Source: Acidobacteriota bacterium
GTDB taxonomy: Bacteria; Acidobacteriota; Terriglobia; Bryobacterales; Bryobacteraceae
Length of the DNA stretch: 55,301 bases
Direction: 5' to 3'
Assembly: GCA_018268835.1 (NCBI GenBank)
Contig: JAFDVU010000023.1
Coordinates: 1-55,301 of the forward strand
The position numbers and the translations under genes are program-made. Below the pieces are notes generated by a model that had not been told where the DNA came from, did not search any database, and saw only the letters and a program-made list of their open reading frames with translations. Within the stretch, counting starts at the first letter, position 1. Every line of letters starts with the position of its first letter. Shown here in pieces: positions 33,887 through 43,024 of the stretch.

Positions 33887-36343
33887 ATGCGAACCACCAG
33901 GCGGCAGTTCCTGCAAACCGCCGCGGCTGCGCCGGCGCTCGGCGCAGCCGCGGCTCAAGAAGCGGACCGGCCCGCGTCCACCGTTCTGTGGTACCGGCAG
34001 CCGGCGAAGATTTGGATGGAGGCGCTGCCCATCGGCAACGGCCGGCTGGGCGCCATGGTGTTCGGCGGCGTGGAGACGGAGGTGCTCGCGCTGAACGAGG
34101 ACACGCTGTGGTCCGGTCCGCCGCCGCGGGATTGGAATAATCCCGACGCCCGGCAGTACCTTCCGCAGGTGCGGCGGCTACTGCTGGACGAGCACGACTA
34201 TGTCAACGCCAACGAACTGACCAAGAAGATACAAGGTCCGTACAACGAGTCCTACCAGCCGCTGGGCAACGTCCGATTGACTTTCGGTTCGGCGGAGAAC
34301 TCCGGGTATCGCCGCGAGCTGAACCTCGAGACCGCGGTCGCGACGATCACGTGGCAGGCGGATGGGGCGCGGTTCACGCGGGAGATCTTCTCTAGCGCTC
34401 CGGACCAGGTGATGGTGGTGCGGCTCACGTGCGACCATCCGGGGAAGATCGGCTTCACCGCCACGATGGACAGCCTGCTGCGCGCGTCCGCCGCGGGGAC
34501 CGGTTCGGATGAACTCGCGCTGCACGGCAAGGCGCCGAGCCACGTAGACCCGAACTATCTACGGGACGCGCCCAATCCGGTGATCGACGACGATCGCACC
34601 GGACACGGCATGTTCTTCGAAGCTAGGCTGCGCGTGCTGCACGAAGGCGGCGAAATCACGGCCGATACAGATCGTGTGACGCTGCGCGTGGCCAACGCAG
34701 CCACACTGCTGATCGCCGCTGAGACCGGGTATCGCGGCTTCGGCAAGCCAGCGGATCGCGATCGCGATGCGATTTCCGTCGCGTGCCGCGCGCGGCTGGA
34801 CGCGGCCGCGAAGAAACCCTACGAAACCCTGCGCGCGGATCACGTGGCCGAACACAGCCGCATCTTCCGGCGCGTTTCGTTGAAGCTCGGCGGGACGGAT
34901 GCCTCGGCCCTTCCCACCGATGAGCGCCTGCGCACATTTCGCGAGCGGGAGGAGCCCGAAATGGCGGCGCTGTACTTCCAGTACGGACGGTACCTGCTGA
35001 TCGCTAGTTCGCGTCCGGGCACGCAGGCCGCGAATCTGCAGGGCATCTGGAACCGGGACGTGCGTCCGCCGTGGAGCGCCAACTGGACGCTCAACATCAA
35101 CGCGCAGATGAATTACTGGCACGCGGAGACGGGCAACCTCGCGGACTGCCACGGGCCGCTATTTGACCTGGTGCAGAACCTGAGCGTGACCGGCAAGCCT
35201 ACGGCGGAGATCTATTACGGACTGGACGGCTGGGTGGCGCATCACAATGCCGACATCTGGGCGGAGGCGCCGCCGGTAGGCGACCGGTCCGGCGATCCCA
35301 CGTGGGCAAACTGGCCGATGGGCGGCGCGTGGCTGTGCCGGCACCTGTGGGAGCACTATCAGTTCGGAGGCGACCGGGCGTTTCTGGCGCGCGTATATCC
35401 GTTGTTGAAGGGCGCGGCCGAGTTCCAGTTCAAGTGGCTGATCGAGGACAAGCAGGGGCGGCTGGTGACGGCGCCTTCCGTGTCGCCGGAGAACCACTTT
35501 GTGGGACCGAACCGCAAGCCGCTGGCGGTGAGCATCGCCTCGACGATGGACATGTCGATCATCCGCGACCTGTTCGGCACGGTGGTGGAGGCGAGCAAAA
35601 TCCTGAACACGGACGCCGAATTCCGGGCGCGGCTGACCAAGGCGATGCCGCGCCTGTTTCCCTTCCAGATCGGCAAGTACGGGCAGTTGCAGGAGTGGTC
35701 CGAGGATTTCGAAGAGGCGCAGCCCGGGATGGGCCACGTCTCGCACCTTTACACCGTTTATCCGGCAGGCCAGATCACGCCGCGGCGGACCCCCGAACTG
35801 GCGAAGGCGGCGCGCGTCTCGCTCGAGCGGCGGATCAGGAATCAGCAGCGCACGTTAGCATGGCCGGCGGCATGGTACGTCTGCCTGTGGGCGCGGCTCG
35901 AGGATGGTGAGCAGGCGTGGGCGCGGCTGAAAGGCCAGATCGCCGGCGGAGTCACTGCCAACCTGTTCAACGGCAGCGAACGGCTGTTCCAGATCGACGG
36001 CAACTTCGGCTGTGCCGGCGGCGTCGCTGAGATGCTGCTGCAGAGCCACGAGGAGTCGGTGCATTTTCTGCCCGCCGTGCCCGCCGCATGGTCCGATGGA
36101 TCCTTCACCGGGTTGCGTGCGCGCGGCGGAATTGAGGTGGACCTGACGTGGGCCGGCGGCAAGGCGAAGGAAGGCACGCTGCGCGCGTTGCTTACCGGTT
36201 CGCGGAGCCTGCGTGCGCCGGCCGGACAACGGATCGCAAGCATCGAGAGCGAGGGCAAGAGAGTGCGCACGGCGCGCGCGGCGGATGGCCTGGTCACGCT
36301 GCGGGTGGAAGCCGGCAAGCGGTACCGGGTTGTCTTCGCGTGA
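33887..36343 (+). CDS. Glycoside hydrolase family 95 (alpha-L-fucosidase/galactosidase)
   Basis: An 818-residue exported enzyme. A twin-arginine signal is visible at the N terminus (TTRRQFLQTAAAAPALGAAAAQ). The GH95 N-terminal beta-sandwich starts with LWYRQPAKIWMEALPIGNGRLGAMVFGGVETEVLALNEDTLWSGPPPRD. The (alpha/alpha)6 barrel contains GIWNRDVRPPWSANWTLNINAQMNYWHAETGNLADCHGPLFDL, carrying the catalytic-region asparagines of the family, and MGGAWLCRHLWEHYQFGGDRAFL. NGSERLFQIDGNFGCAGGVAEMLLQSHE and a C-terminal beta domain follow. The length is normal. The reaction is inverting hydrolysis of terminal alpha-1,2-L-fucose or, in some members, L-galactose. It probably acts in the periplasm on glycans imported by the receptor encoded upstream. 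Confidence 0.95.
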   Translation: MRTTRRQFLQTAAAAPALGAAAAQEADRPASTVLWYRQPAKIWMEALPIGNGRLGAMVFGGVETEVLALNEDTLWSGPPPRDWNNPDARQYLPQVRRLLLDEHDYVNANELTKKIQGPYNESYQPLGNVRLTFGSAENSGYRRELNLETAVATITWQADGARFTREIFSSAPDQVMVVRLTCDHPGKIGFTATMDSLLRASAAGTGSDELALHGKAPSHVDPNYLRDAPNPVIDDDRTGHGMFFEARLRVLHEGGEITADTDRVTLRVANAATLLIAAETGYRGFGKPADRDRDAISVACRARLDAAAKKPYETLRADHVAEHSRIFRRVSLKLGGTDASALPTDERLRTFREREEPEMAALYFQYGRYLLIASSRPGTQAANLQGIWNRDVRPPWSANWTLNINAQMNYWHAETGNLADCHGPLFDLVQNLSVTGKPTAEIYYGLDGWVAHHNADIWAEAPPVGDRSGDPTWANWPMGGAWLCRHLWEHYQFGGDRAFLARVYPLLKGAAEFQFKWLIEDKQGRLVTAPSVSPENHFVGPNRKPLAVSIASTMDMSIIRDLFGTVVEASKILNTDAEFRARLTKAMPRLFPFQIGKYGQLQEWSEDFEEAQPGMGHVSHLYTVYPAGQITPRRTPELAKAARVSLERRIRNQQRTLAWPAAWYVCLWARLEDGEQAWARLKGQIAGGVTANLFNGSERLFQIDGNFGCAGGVAEMLLQSHEESVHFLPAVPAAWSDGSFTGLRARGGIEVDLTWAGGKAKEGTLRALLTGSRSLRAPAGQRIASIESEGKRVRTARAADGLVTLRVEAGKRYRVVFA

Positions 36344-36712
36344 AGGGCGGCTGTCTTCCCTCTTGCACCTGGCGGAGCAGCGCGGCGGCTCGCTCCCGAG
36401 TCGGCCGAAAATGCGGCCTTTTGGAGGTGAGGAATGGCCTCCTGCGGCTGTCCGGGGGCGATGAGGAGGTTACCCAGCAGCAGATGAACCAGCCGCAACA
36501 TCTGCACGCAGACGACTCCTGGCATCGCACTAAGACGCTACCGCACAGGGAACACCGCACGACAACCGCACTGACGGCCGGTACCCAGCTCCCCGAGCTA
36601 CGCTGCCGCACTCCTTCCCGATGCTACGCAAGGGGCCGGCCCCCCCGAGCCTTCGACGCAATGGTATGCTCTCTGGAGCGTGTTGCCGGGGGCGTAACCG
36701 CAGGAGGAACGC
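36344..36712. other. Intergenic region containing a degraded TPR gene end
   Basis: The 369 bases between the GH95 gene and the next gene hold no intact gene. On the minus strand about half of the region resembles the last repeats of a TPR protein (listed separately). The right part has a GGGGCCGGCCCC palindrome near 36636 and the AGGAGG of the gene at 36713. Confidence 0.5.
36348..36525 (-). pseudogene. Fragment of a TPR protein C terminus, frameshifted
   Basis: On the minus strand one frame reads RLVHLLLGNLLIAPGQPQEAIPHLQKAAFS, which fits a TPR helix pair (the LLLGNLL..G...EAI.HLQKA spacing). Continuing in a second frame gives RERAAALLRQVQEGRQPPF, a typical end of acidobacterial TPR proteins. 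Joining them needs one frameshift near 36415. No start codon, upstream repeats or ribosome-binding site exist. I take it as the stump of a deleted gene. Confidence 0.4.
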
Positions 36713-37234
36713 GTGATCCACATCGCACACCTGAGACGACTAGCGGACCGGTTTTCGCGCCTTTTCCGTGCCGCCCTCGCCATCGCCGCTTTTGGTGCTC
36801 TCGCTCTGCAGACTTGTGCTGCCGGCGAGGCGTATTTAGGGACATGGAAGATCACCTCGGCGATGGTCGCGCCGTGGTGGGAGGGTTCCGGCCACAAGCC
36901 GTATGCAGCCGAGATGAAGTCGCTTGTCGGCAAAACGGTCACGATTGCCGCGAACGCCATCCGTGGACCCCGCGAACTGGCGTGCACTGGCGTACGCTAC
37001 GTGGTGAAGGATTATCCCGCCGCGATGCTCTTTCAGGGAGCGTTCGACGAAATCCACCGGCGCAACCCGTCGGCGGACCCGGTCAAGATCGCCGCAACGG
37101 TGGGATTTGGTGGTTCGACCACATGGAAGACACTCGAGACCGGCTGCGCCGTGGAGATCGATTATCATTTCATCGACCGCAATACCGCGGCCTTCGGCCT
37201 CAACGACTACATTTACATTTTGAAAAGACAGTAA
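36713..37234 (+). CDS. Secreted protein of unknown function
   Basis: A 173-residue protein translated from GTG 36713 with AGGAGG six bases upstream. The N terminus has a basic region followed by a hydrophobic stretch ending in small residues (LFRAALAIAAFGALALQTCAAGEA), a signal peptide or possibly a lipoprotein signal (LQTC). The mature part starts YLGTWKITSAMVAPWW, reminiscent of small periplasmic lipocalin-like proteins that open with a 'GTW.I..A..APW' strand. It continues with ELACTGVRYVVKDYPAAMLFQGAF and a C-terminal Y-rich strand (EIDYHFIDRNTAAFGLNDYIYILKR). No catalytic motif is recognised. It is not obviously linked to either neighbour. Confidence 0.7.
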   Translation: MIHIAHLRRLADRFSRLFRAALAIAAFGALALQTCAAGEAYLGTWKITSAMVAPWWEGSGHKPYAAEMKSLVGKTVTIAANAIRGPRELACTGVRYVVKDYPAAMLFQGAFDEIHRRNPSADPVKIAATVGFGGSTTWKTLETGCAVEIDYHFIDRNTAAFGLNDYIYILKRQ

Positions 37235-37304
37235 GTGGGCCTGTTCGGGTTGATCCGTGCCGCATGCCGCGCCGCTGCGCCGTACGCTACCATGAATCCG
37301 AGCC

Positions 37305-38753
37305 ATGCCTACCTCCGTCGATCATCTCGAACCTCGCTCCGTCTGGAAGCACTTCGCCGCCCTCTCCGCCATTCCCCGCGGCTCGGAAAATGAGGCCGCC
37401 GCCCGCGAATACGTCCTCTCGCTGGCCCGCCGTCTCGGTCTGGATGCCGTGCAGGACGAAGCCGGCAACGTGGTGGTGCGCAAGCCCGCGCGTCCGGGGC
37501 GCGAGAACGCCGTCCCCGCCGCCATCCAGGGGCACCTGGATATGGTCTGCGAGAAGAACGAAGGCACCCCTCACGATTTCGAGAAAGATCCCATCCGCCT
37601 CATCGTGGATGGCGACTGGCTGAAGGCGGACGGCACCACTCTCGGCGCCGATAACGGCGTGGGCGTTTCGGCCGCGCTGGCCGTGATGGAAAGCGAGACC
37701 ATCGCACACGGTCCGCTGGAGTTCGTGTTCACCATCGACGAAGAGAACGGGCTCACCGGCGCCAGCCGCTTTCCTCATTGCGTGCTCCAGTCCAAGTACT
37801 TTCTCAACCTCGATAACGAAGAGGAGTTCACGCTCTGCATCGGATGCGCGGGCGGCGTCAACTCCATCGCGCGCCGCAAAATCACGCGCCGCGCTGCGCC
37901 CGCCGGCGACGCTTTCCGCATCAAGATCTCGGGTCTGGCCGGGGGCCACTCGGGCGTCGATATTCATCGCGGGCGCGGCAACGCGCTGCGCATCCTCGGC
38001 CGCACGCTGCTGGCAGTGCTGGAGCGCCTTCCCGCGGCCCTTGCCGAGGTCAACGGCGGCAGCAAGCGCAACGCCATTCCTCGCGAAGCCTTCGCGCTGC
38101 TGGTGCTGGATGCCGCGCGCGCGGGAGAGCTGAAATCTCTCGCGGCCGCGTGCGAAGGAGAGGCGCGGAGCGAACTGGGGTCCTTCGATCCGGGCCTGCG
38201 GATTGCCGTGGAATCCGCCGCGCGGCCCGAGTCGGTCATGGCCGGTGCCGACGCCTCCGCGATCGCCGGGATTCTGGCCGGACAGCATCATGGCGTGATC
38301 GCCATGAGTCCGGACATCGCGGGCCTCGTGCAGACCTCGACGAATCTGGCCACGATCGCCACCGGCGCGGAGCAGGTGGAGATCGCGACCAGCCAGCGCA
38401 GTTCCATCGAGAGCAGCAAGCGCGATGCCGTGCGCATGGTGAAGGCGGTGTTCGGCTTCGCCGGCTTCGAGGTGGAACACTCGGCCGATTACCCGGGCTG
38501 GAAGCCGGAGCCGCAGAGCGACATCGTCCAGGTCAGCCAGGGGGTGCACGAGCAGGTGTTCGGCAAGAAGGCCGAGCTCATCGCCATGCACGCAGGGCTG
38601 GAGTGCGGCGTGATCGGCGAAAAACATCCCGGGATGCAGATGATCTCGTTCGGGCCGCACATCATCGATGTGCACAGCCCCAGCGAGCGCATCAAGATCT
38701 CCTCGGTGGGTCCGTTCTACAAGCTGCTCGCCGGGGTGCTGGAGAAGCTGTAG
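37305..38753 (+). CDS. pepD: Aminoacyl-histidine dipeptidase (M20C peptidase)
   Basis: A 482-residue cytosolic metallopeptidase that hydrolyses Xaa-His and other dipeptides. The M20 zinc sites are recognisable: His77 in AAIQGHLDMVCEKN, Asp116 in TLGADNGVGVSAALAVM, Glu146/Glu147 in FTIDEENGLTGA, and the terminal His in SFGPHIIDVHSPSERIKISSV. The lid domain has GLAGGHSGVDIHRGRGNALRIL, the PepD signature. Length matches E. coli PepD (485). Start ATG 37305; no strong Shine-Dalgarno is visible. Confidence 0.94.
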   Translation: MPTSVDHLEPRSVWKHFAALSAIPRGSENEAAAREYVLSLARRLGLDAVQDEAGNVVVRKPARPGRENAVPAAIQGHLDMVCEKNEGTPHDFEKDPIRLIVDGDWLKADGTTLGADNGVGVSAALAVMESETIAHGPLEFVFTIDEENGLTGASRFPHCVLQSKYFLNLDNEEEFTLCIGCAGGVNSIARRKITRRAAPAGDAFRIKISGLAGGHSGVDIHRGRGNALRILGRTLLAVLERLPAALAEVNGGSKRNAIPREAFALLVLDAARAGELKSLAAACEGEARSELGSFDPGLRIAVESAARPESVMAGADASAIAGILAGQHHGVIAMSPDIAGLVQTSTNLATIATGAEQVEIATSQRSSIESSKRDAVRMVKAVFGFAGFEVEHSADYPGWKPEPQSDIVQVSQGVHEQVFGKKAELIAMHAGLECGVIGEKHPGMQMISFGPHIIDVHSPSERIKISSVGPFYKLLAGVLEKL

Positions 38754-38810
38754 CCGTGACCGACGTCGCGCTGCGTCGCATCGCGCCGGGATAGATGATA
38801 GGTTCGGCGT

Positions 38811-40310
38811 ATGGTGCGAGTTGTGGCGGTCGCGCTGTTGTGCGCTGCCCTGGGGCGGGCTCAAGAGACTCCGGCCGGCGTGGTGACCGGTACTGTAGTG
38901 GACGATACGACCGGCGTGGCGATCGCTGCCGCCCGCGTGGGGATCGGACGGCTGGAAGGTATGACCACCCAGCGGTTCGGGATCACCGCCGAGGACGGGA
39001 GTTTCCGCATCACAGGCGTCGCTCCTGGCCAGTACTGGATTGAATGCTCCAGCCCCGGCTACGTCAAGATGGAAGGCTACAATCTGGATGGACCGGCGAT
39101 CGACGTTCCCGCGCAAGGAATCCCGCGTCCGGTGACCGTGCGGCTGGTTCCGGGCGCATCGATCGAAGGCCACCTGCTGAGTGAGGACGGCCAACCGATC
39201 CCGTCCGCTACGTTAGAGGTCTACCAGAGCCGCGCTACGCCATCGACGACCGGTCTCGGCGGAGAATTCCGGATCGACGGTCTCCCGGACGGCGAACACA
39301 TCCTGCGCGCCCGCATTGACGACGCGATCCGCAGTGATCGCGTACGGGTCGACCCCGTGACAATGGAACGCTCCGGCCTGCCGCAGATCGTCTTCTACCC
39401 GGGTATCGCGGATGTCTCCGGTGCAACGGCGATTCACCTGACGCGGGGCGAGCAGCGCCGCGACCTGGAATTCCGCGTGAAACGCGTGACGCTGGTATCG
39501 GCGGGCGGCACCGTGATCGATGCGAAAACCGGGGCCCCTCTCAAAGGGGGAGAGATCGAACTGCGGCCAGGAGCCAAGGCGCCTCCCGGTGACGGCATCC
39601 CGCGGCGGGCCTTGAAGGAGGGAACTTTCCGCTTCGACCTCCTCACCCCGGGAACGTACCAGGCGCGTGTCTACCGAGTCCCCGGCCTTGGCGCCGCACC
39701 CTTTGTGATCAACCTGGAAGCCGGCCCGTCGGACGCCACGGACTTGAGAATCGTCCTGCCGAGCGGTGGACGACTGTGCGGCAGGATCACAGGTCCCCGC
39801 GGTCCTACTATGACCTCGGTCAGCCTGATGCCCGCGGGTTCGTCCGGTCTGAGCACGACTCCGATTCAGGCCGATGGCAGTTTCTGCATGGACGGGCTCG
39901 CGCCCGGCAAGTGGAGAGTCGCCTTCCTGGGAAGGCCCTCGGAAGAGGCGGTGATGGTCGTGTCCTTCAGGCAGGCGGGGCGTTCGCTGCCGCATGAGGT
40001 CAACGTGGTGGAAGGGGATAACCCACCGCTCGAAATCGAGACGGCGCGGCAGTTTTGGGTGACGGGCCGAGCGGTCGACGCGGCCGGACAGCCCGTGGAG
40101 AACGCGATCGTCGGATTCGCCGATGCTCGCGGACTGCGTGCCAATCAATCGGGCAAGGACGGCGGCTTCCGGATCGGCATCGTCGCGGGCGAGTTCGTGG
40201 TCAGCGCCTGGCCGAAGATGCCGCCGCGGGGCATGAACTCCTGCGCCACGAGCCAGGTAGTTCGCATAACGGGCGATCTTTCGGGGCTCATCGTGGCCAT
40301 GTGTCCGTGA
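38811..40310 (+). CDS. Secreted protein with tandem carboxypeptidase-regulatory-like domains
   Basis: A 499-residue exported protein beginning with the signal peptide MVRVVAVALLCAALGRAQ. Four or five beta-sandwich units of the CarboxypepD_reg type follow, each with a 'G.V.D..TG.P...A.V......T...G.F.I..L..G.Y' pattern: GVVTGTVVDDTTGVAIAAARVGI (about 23-85), GASIEGHLLSEDGQPIPSATLEV (113-165), SAGGTVIDAKTGAPLKGGEIEL (225-290), GRLCGRITGPRGPTMTSVSL (318-380) and VTGRAVDAAGQPVENAIVGF (415-480). There is no enzymatic or anchoring domain. Proteins of this build are widespread and uncharacterised in Acidobacteria. Confidence 0.8.
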   Translation: MVRVVAVALLCAALGRAQETPAGVVTGTVVDDTTGVAIAAARVGIGRLEGMTTQRFGITAEDGSFRITGVAPGQYWIECSSPGYVKMEGYNLDGPAIDVPAQGIPRPVTVRLVPGASIEGHLLSEDGQPIPSATLEVYQSRATPSTTGLGGEFRIDGLPDGEHILRARIDDAIRSDRVRVDPVTMERSGLPQIVFYPGIADVSGATAIHLTRGEQRRDLEFRVKRVTLVSAGGTVIDAKTGAPLKGGEIELRPGAKAPPGDGIPRRALKEGTFRFDLLTPGTYQARVYRVPGLGAAPFVINLEAGPSDATDLRIVLPSGGRLCGRITGPRGPTMTSVSLMPAGSSGLSTTPIQADGSFCMDGLAPGKWRVAFLGRPSEEAVMVVSFRQAGRSLPHEVNVVEGDNPPLEIETARQFWVTGRAVDAAGQPVENAIVGFADARGLRANQSGKDGGFRIGIVAGEFVVSAWPKMPPRGMNSCATSQVVRITGDLSGLIVAMCP

Positions 40311-40320
40311 AAACGCGCCT

Positions 40321-40617
40321 TTAGCCGCCGGCGATGGCTCCGATGACGAGCAGCGGTTCCGCGCCGGAGGCGACAGGCGCGGGGAGCGGCGCGTCCGGCG
40401 GCTCGTGCGAGATGTCTTCGGAGCAGGCGAAGAAGCGCAGGAACGCGCGGCGCTGTTTTGTGGTGTGATCGCGGATGGTGCCGCCCAGCATCGGATAGCG
40501 CGCTTCGAGGGCGTCGAGCACGGAGGCGAGCGTCGCCGGCGCTTGCACGTCGAGTTGCACCTCCGCCGGGGCTTTCGCAAGGATGCGGAGGTGCGCCGGA
40601 AGCACGACGCGGATCAC
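40321..40617 (-). CDS. MoaD/ThiS-like ubiquitin-fold protein
   Basis: A 98-residue protein starting at GTG 40617, whose first bases overlap the stop of the BNR gene (GTGA). The chain begins with a beta strand ([49 protein letters not shown]) in the MoaD/ThiS arrangement and ends exactly in Gly-Gly (VIGAIAGG), the C terminus that is adenylated and thiocarboxylated in sulfur carriers. No moaE, thiF or thiG gene is nearby. The partner is instead a BNR propeller protein, an association I remember from other soil bacteria, with no known function. Sulfur-carrier activity is therefore plausible but unproved. Confidence 0.8.
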   Translation of the reverse strand: MIRVVLPAHLRILAKAPAEVQLDVQAPATLASVLDALEARYPMLGGTIRDHTTKQRRAFLRFFACSEDISHEPPDAPLPAPVASGAEPLLVIGAIAGG

Positions 40618-41729
40618 GGCAGTGTCTGGACTTCGATCGAGAGCACGCCGGGAAGATGGCTGACGATCGGGGTCCAGGTGTCGCCCGAATCGGGTGAGCA
40701 GAAGACCTGTCCCCCGGTGGTGCCGAAGTAGACGCCGCAGGAATCGAGGGAATCGACGGCCATGGCGTCGCGCAGGACGTTGACGTAGCAATCGCGTTCG
40801 GGCAGTCCCCGGGCGAGTTCCTCCCACTCGTTACCGCCGGTGCGGCTGCGCCAGACGCGCAGTTTGCCGTCGGGCGGATAGTGTTCGGAGTCGCTCTTGA
40901 TAGGCACCACGTAGATGGTCTCCGGTTGGTGCGCGTGCACGTCGATGACGAAGCCGAAGTCGGTGGGCAGGTTGCCGCTGACTTCATGCCAGGTATCGCC
41001 GGCGTTGTCGCTGCGCATCACGTCCCAGTGCTTCTGCATGAAGAGCACGTTGGGCCGCGAGGGATTCATGGCCACGTGATGGACGCAGTGGCCGACCTCG
41101 GCGGTGGGGTCGGGGATGTACTGCGAGCGGAGGCCTTGATTGATGGCCTTCCAATTTTGCCCGCCGTCGTCGGTACGGAAGGCGCCGGCGGCGGAGATCG
41201 CGATGTACATGCGAAGCGGATTGGTGGGGTCGAGCAGGATGGTGTGCAGGCACATGCCGCCCGCGCCGGGCTGCCACTTGGGTCCGGAGCCGTGTCCGCG
41301 GAGACCGGGGAGTTCGTGCCAGGTGGCGCCGCCGTCGGTGGAGCGGAACAGGGCGGCGTCCTCGATGCCGGCGTAGACGGTATCGGGATCGGTCAACGAA
41401 GGCTCGAAGTGCCAGACGCGCTTGAATTCCCAGGGGTGCGGCGTGCCGTCGTACCACTGGTGGGTGCCGGGGACGCCGTCGTAGGCGAACTTGTTGCCGA
41501 CCGGCTCCCACGTCTTGCCGCCGTCGCTGGACCGCTGCACGGTCTGGCCGAACCAGCCGCTGCATTGCGAGGCGTAGAGGCGGTTGGGGTCCGCGGGCGA
41601 GCCTTTCAGGTGATACAGTTCCCAGCCGCCGAAGTGGGGCCCGTCGATCCGCCAGTTTTTGCGTGTGCCGTCCGCGGTGAGGATGAACGCGCCTTTGCGC
41701 GTCCCCACCAGTACCCTTACACTGCTCAT
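40614..41729 (-). CDS. BNR/Asp-box beta-propeller protein (sialidase/Vps10-like)
   Basis: A 371-residue cytoplasmic propeller, no signal peptide. The repeated Asp-box motif S.D.G.TW occurs several times ([55 protein letters not shown]), each closing a blade. The N-terminal strand [18 protein letters not shown] and the [22 protein letters not shown] segment are typical of this subgroup, which is often annotated exo-alpha-sialidase although sialidase catalytic residues cannot be recognised. It overlaps the HxlR gene upstream (ATGA) and the MoaD-like gene downstream (GTGA), so the three proteins are co-translated and likely act together. Confidence 0.85.
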   Translation of the reverse strand: MSSVRVLVGTRKGAFILTADGTRKNWRIDGPHFGGWELYHLKGSPADPNRLYASQCSGWFGQTVQRSSDGGKTWEPVGNKFAYDGVPGTHQWYDGTPHPWEFKRVWHFEPSLTDPDTVYAGIEDAALFRSTDGGATWHELPGLRGHGSGPKWQPGAGGMCLHTILLDPTNPLRMYIAISAAGAFRTDDGGQNWKAINQGLRSQYIPDPTAEVGHCVHHVAMNPSRPNVLFMQKHWDVMRSDNAGDTWHEVSGNLPTDFGFVIDVHAHQPETIYVVPIKSDSEHYPPDGKLRVWRSRTGGNEWEELARGLPERDCYVNVLRDAMAVDSLDSCGVYFGTTGGQVFCSPDSGDTWTPIVSHLPGVLSIEVQTLP

Positions 41730-42223
41730 CGCTTCCTCTCCTTTCTGAGTGACCGTGAGTTGGCCGATCTTGCACCATCGCCGGGCCGGGGAATGAGCGG
41801 CGTGGAATCGCGTTCGCGCCAGCGCCGCCGTACCTCCGCGATCAATTCGCGCGGATTGCGCCGCATGGCTTCAATCACGGCGCAGGGCGCTCCCGTGTTT
41901 TCGTGACGCGCCGTCCACACATACAGTTCGAGCAGTACCGGCGCGAGATCGATACCCTTTTCGGTGAGCCGGTAATTGAGCCTGCGCCCGTCGCTTTCCT
42001 CGACTTCGACTGTGATCATCCCCTCGGCCTGGAGTCTTCGCAGGCGGCCGGCCAGGACGTTGCTGGCGATGCCTTCGCCGGACTGCTGAAACTCCTTGAA
42101 GGTCCGGTAGCCGCGCACCATCAAGTCGCGAACGATGAGGAGCGACCAGCGGTCGCCGAAAAGATCGAGCGCGATGCTGACGGGACACCCGGAACGGCGG
42201 GTGGAAGAGGCCTTCCCGGACAC
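41726..42223 (-). CDS. HxlR-family winged-helix transcriptional regulator
   Basis: A 165-residue regulator with the HxlR signature [88 protein letters not shown]. The Cys of CPVS (residue 13 from the chosen start) is in the place where YodB/HypR-type HxlR proteins sense electrophiles. I chose GTG 42223; a TTG at 42259 would place translation inside the palindromic operator and is less likely. The C terminus is a basic extension. It is the first gene of a three-gene overlapping operon and probably represses itself together with the BNR and MoaD-like genes. Confidence 0.9.
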   Translation of the reverse strand: MSGKASSTRRSGCPVSIALDLFGDRWSLLIVRDLMVRGYRTFKEFQQSGEGIASNVLAGRLRRLQAEGMITVEVEESDGRRLNYRLTEKGIDLAPVLLELYVWTARHENTGAPCAVIEAMRRNPRELIAEVRRRWRERDSTPLIPRPGDGARSANSRSLRKERKR

Positions 42224-42244
42224 TTGGAAAAGACTACCAGAATT

Positions 42245-42261
42245 ACTTGCAAAGTACAAGT
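42245..42261. promoter_or_regulatory. Putative HxlR operator
   Basis: ACTTG (42245-42249) and CAAGT (42257-42261) form an inverted repeat with a 7-base spacer, ACTTGCAAAGTACAAGT. It lies about 22 bases upstream of the HxlR start, where autoregulatory HxlR operators usually sit. The motif type resembles the TACT-N7-AGTA class known for YodB. Confidence 0.6.
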
Positions 42262-42285
42262 GAAAGGCGGGAGCGGAGGCGGAGT

Positions 42286-42312
42286 GCCGCCGGCAACGGG
42301 ATTGCCGGCGGC
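42286..42312 (-). terminator. Strong hairpin after the bactofilin gene
   Basis: An 11-bp perfect stem (GCCGCCGGCAA at 42286-42296 with TTGCCGGCGGC at 42302-42312) encloses a 5-base loop. It lies just beyond the bactofilin stop codon on the minus strand and separates it from the HxlR promoter region. There is no clear U-run. Confidence 0.65.
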
Positions 42313-42320
42313 GGGGGCGG

Positions 42321-42821
42321 TCAGCTTGCCTGTACGGCGGCCTTGGCTTCGTTCAACACTGGCTTGCTGTTGACTTTGGGGTCGGGACGCACAATATCGA
42401 TGCTGCCCTTGAAGTAAGCTCCGTCGTCGATACTGATGCCGGCGCTCTTGATGTTGCCGATGAGGCTGCCCTGTTCGCGGATGGCGATCTTCTCGGCGAC
42501 TTCGACATCGCCACGGACGCTGCCGTAGATGACGACTTCGCGCGCCTTGATGTTGGCCCGAACCTTGCCGTTGGCGCCGACGCGGATGAGGCTCTGCGAT
42601 TCGAGGAGGCCCTCCACCTCGCCTTCCACCAGCAGTTCTTCGCGCGCGCGAATCTCGCCCTTGATGCTCATCGACGGCCCGATGGCCGCGGTGGGCATGG
42701 AAGGGCGCGCGGCGCCGGGCGTATACACCGTGCCCGGCGCGGCAGCGGGTTGGGGCGCGCTGTTGCGGACGGGTTCAGGTTGGGGGTGCGCCATGGGTTC
42801 GTCTTTCTGTTTATTCCACAC
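42321..42821 (-). CDS. Bactofilin
   Basis: A 166-residue polymer-forming cytoskeletal protein. GTG 42821 is chosen because AAGGAG lies seven bases upstream; ATG 42794 is an alternative start nine codons in. An unstructured Pro-rich N terminus (to about residue 48) leads into the bactofilin beta-helix, GPSMSIKGEIRAREELLVEGEVEGLLESQSLIRVGANGKVRANIKAREVVIYGSVRGDVEVAEKIAIREQGSLIGNIKSAGISIDDGAYFKGSI, where hydrophobic and Gly residues recur roughly every six. A short C-terminal tail follows. Bactofilins form membrane-associated filaments used in cell shape, stalk or polar organisation. The divergent neighbour encodes a membrane pseudokinase with a peptidoglycan-binding-like SPOR domain, which fits an envelope role. 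Confidence 0.92.
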   Translation of the reverse strand: MWNKQKDEPMAHPQPEPVRNSAPQPAAAPGTVYTPGAARPSMPTAAIGPSMSIKGEIRAREELLVEGEVEGLLESQSLIRVGANGKVRANIKAREVVIYGSVRGDVEVAEKIAIREQGSLIGNIKSAGISIDDGAYFKGSIDIVRPDPKVNSKPVLNEAKAAVQAS

Positions 42822-43024
42822 GTGGGTTCTCCTTGTTTCGTTTCGTGCCGCGGGAGTTTGGAACGAAACTCGCAGCACTCTCAGGGCCAACCGCCTGGAT
42901 CGTGGAGAAACATGCAATACCGGCTGTGCCGCTGGTAACTTTTACCTAACTGTCCGGCGGGGTAGGATTAACATGAGTAGAAAGCTCCATAAGTGTGAAA
43001 CGGTAATTTCGCAGGAAGTGAGCC

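Noticed and set aside
37287..39194. A 635-codon minus-strand frame opposite pepD
   Set aside because: It spans two unrelated genes and their gap, lacks a start signal and has no recognisable domain.
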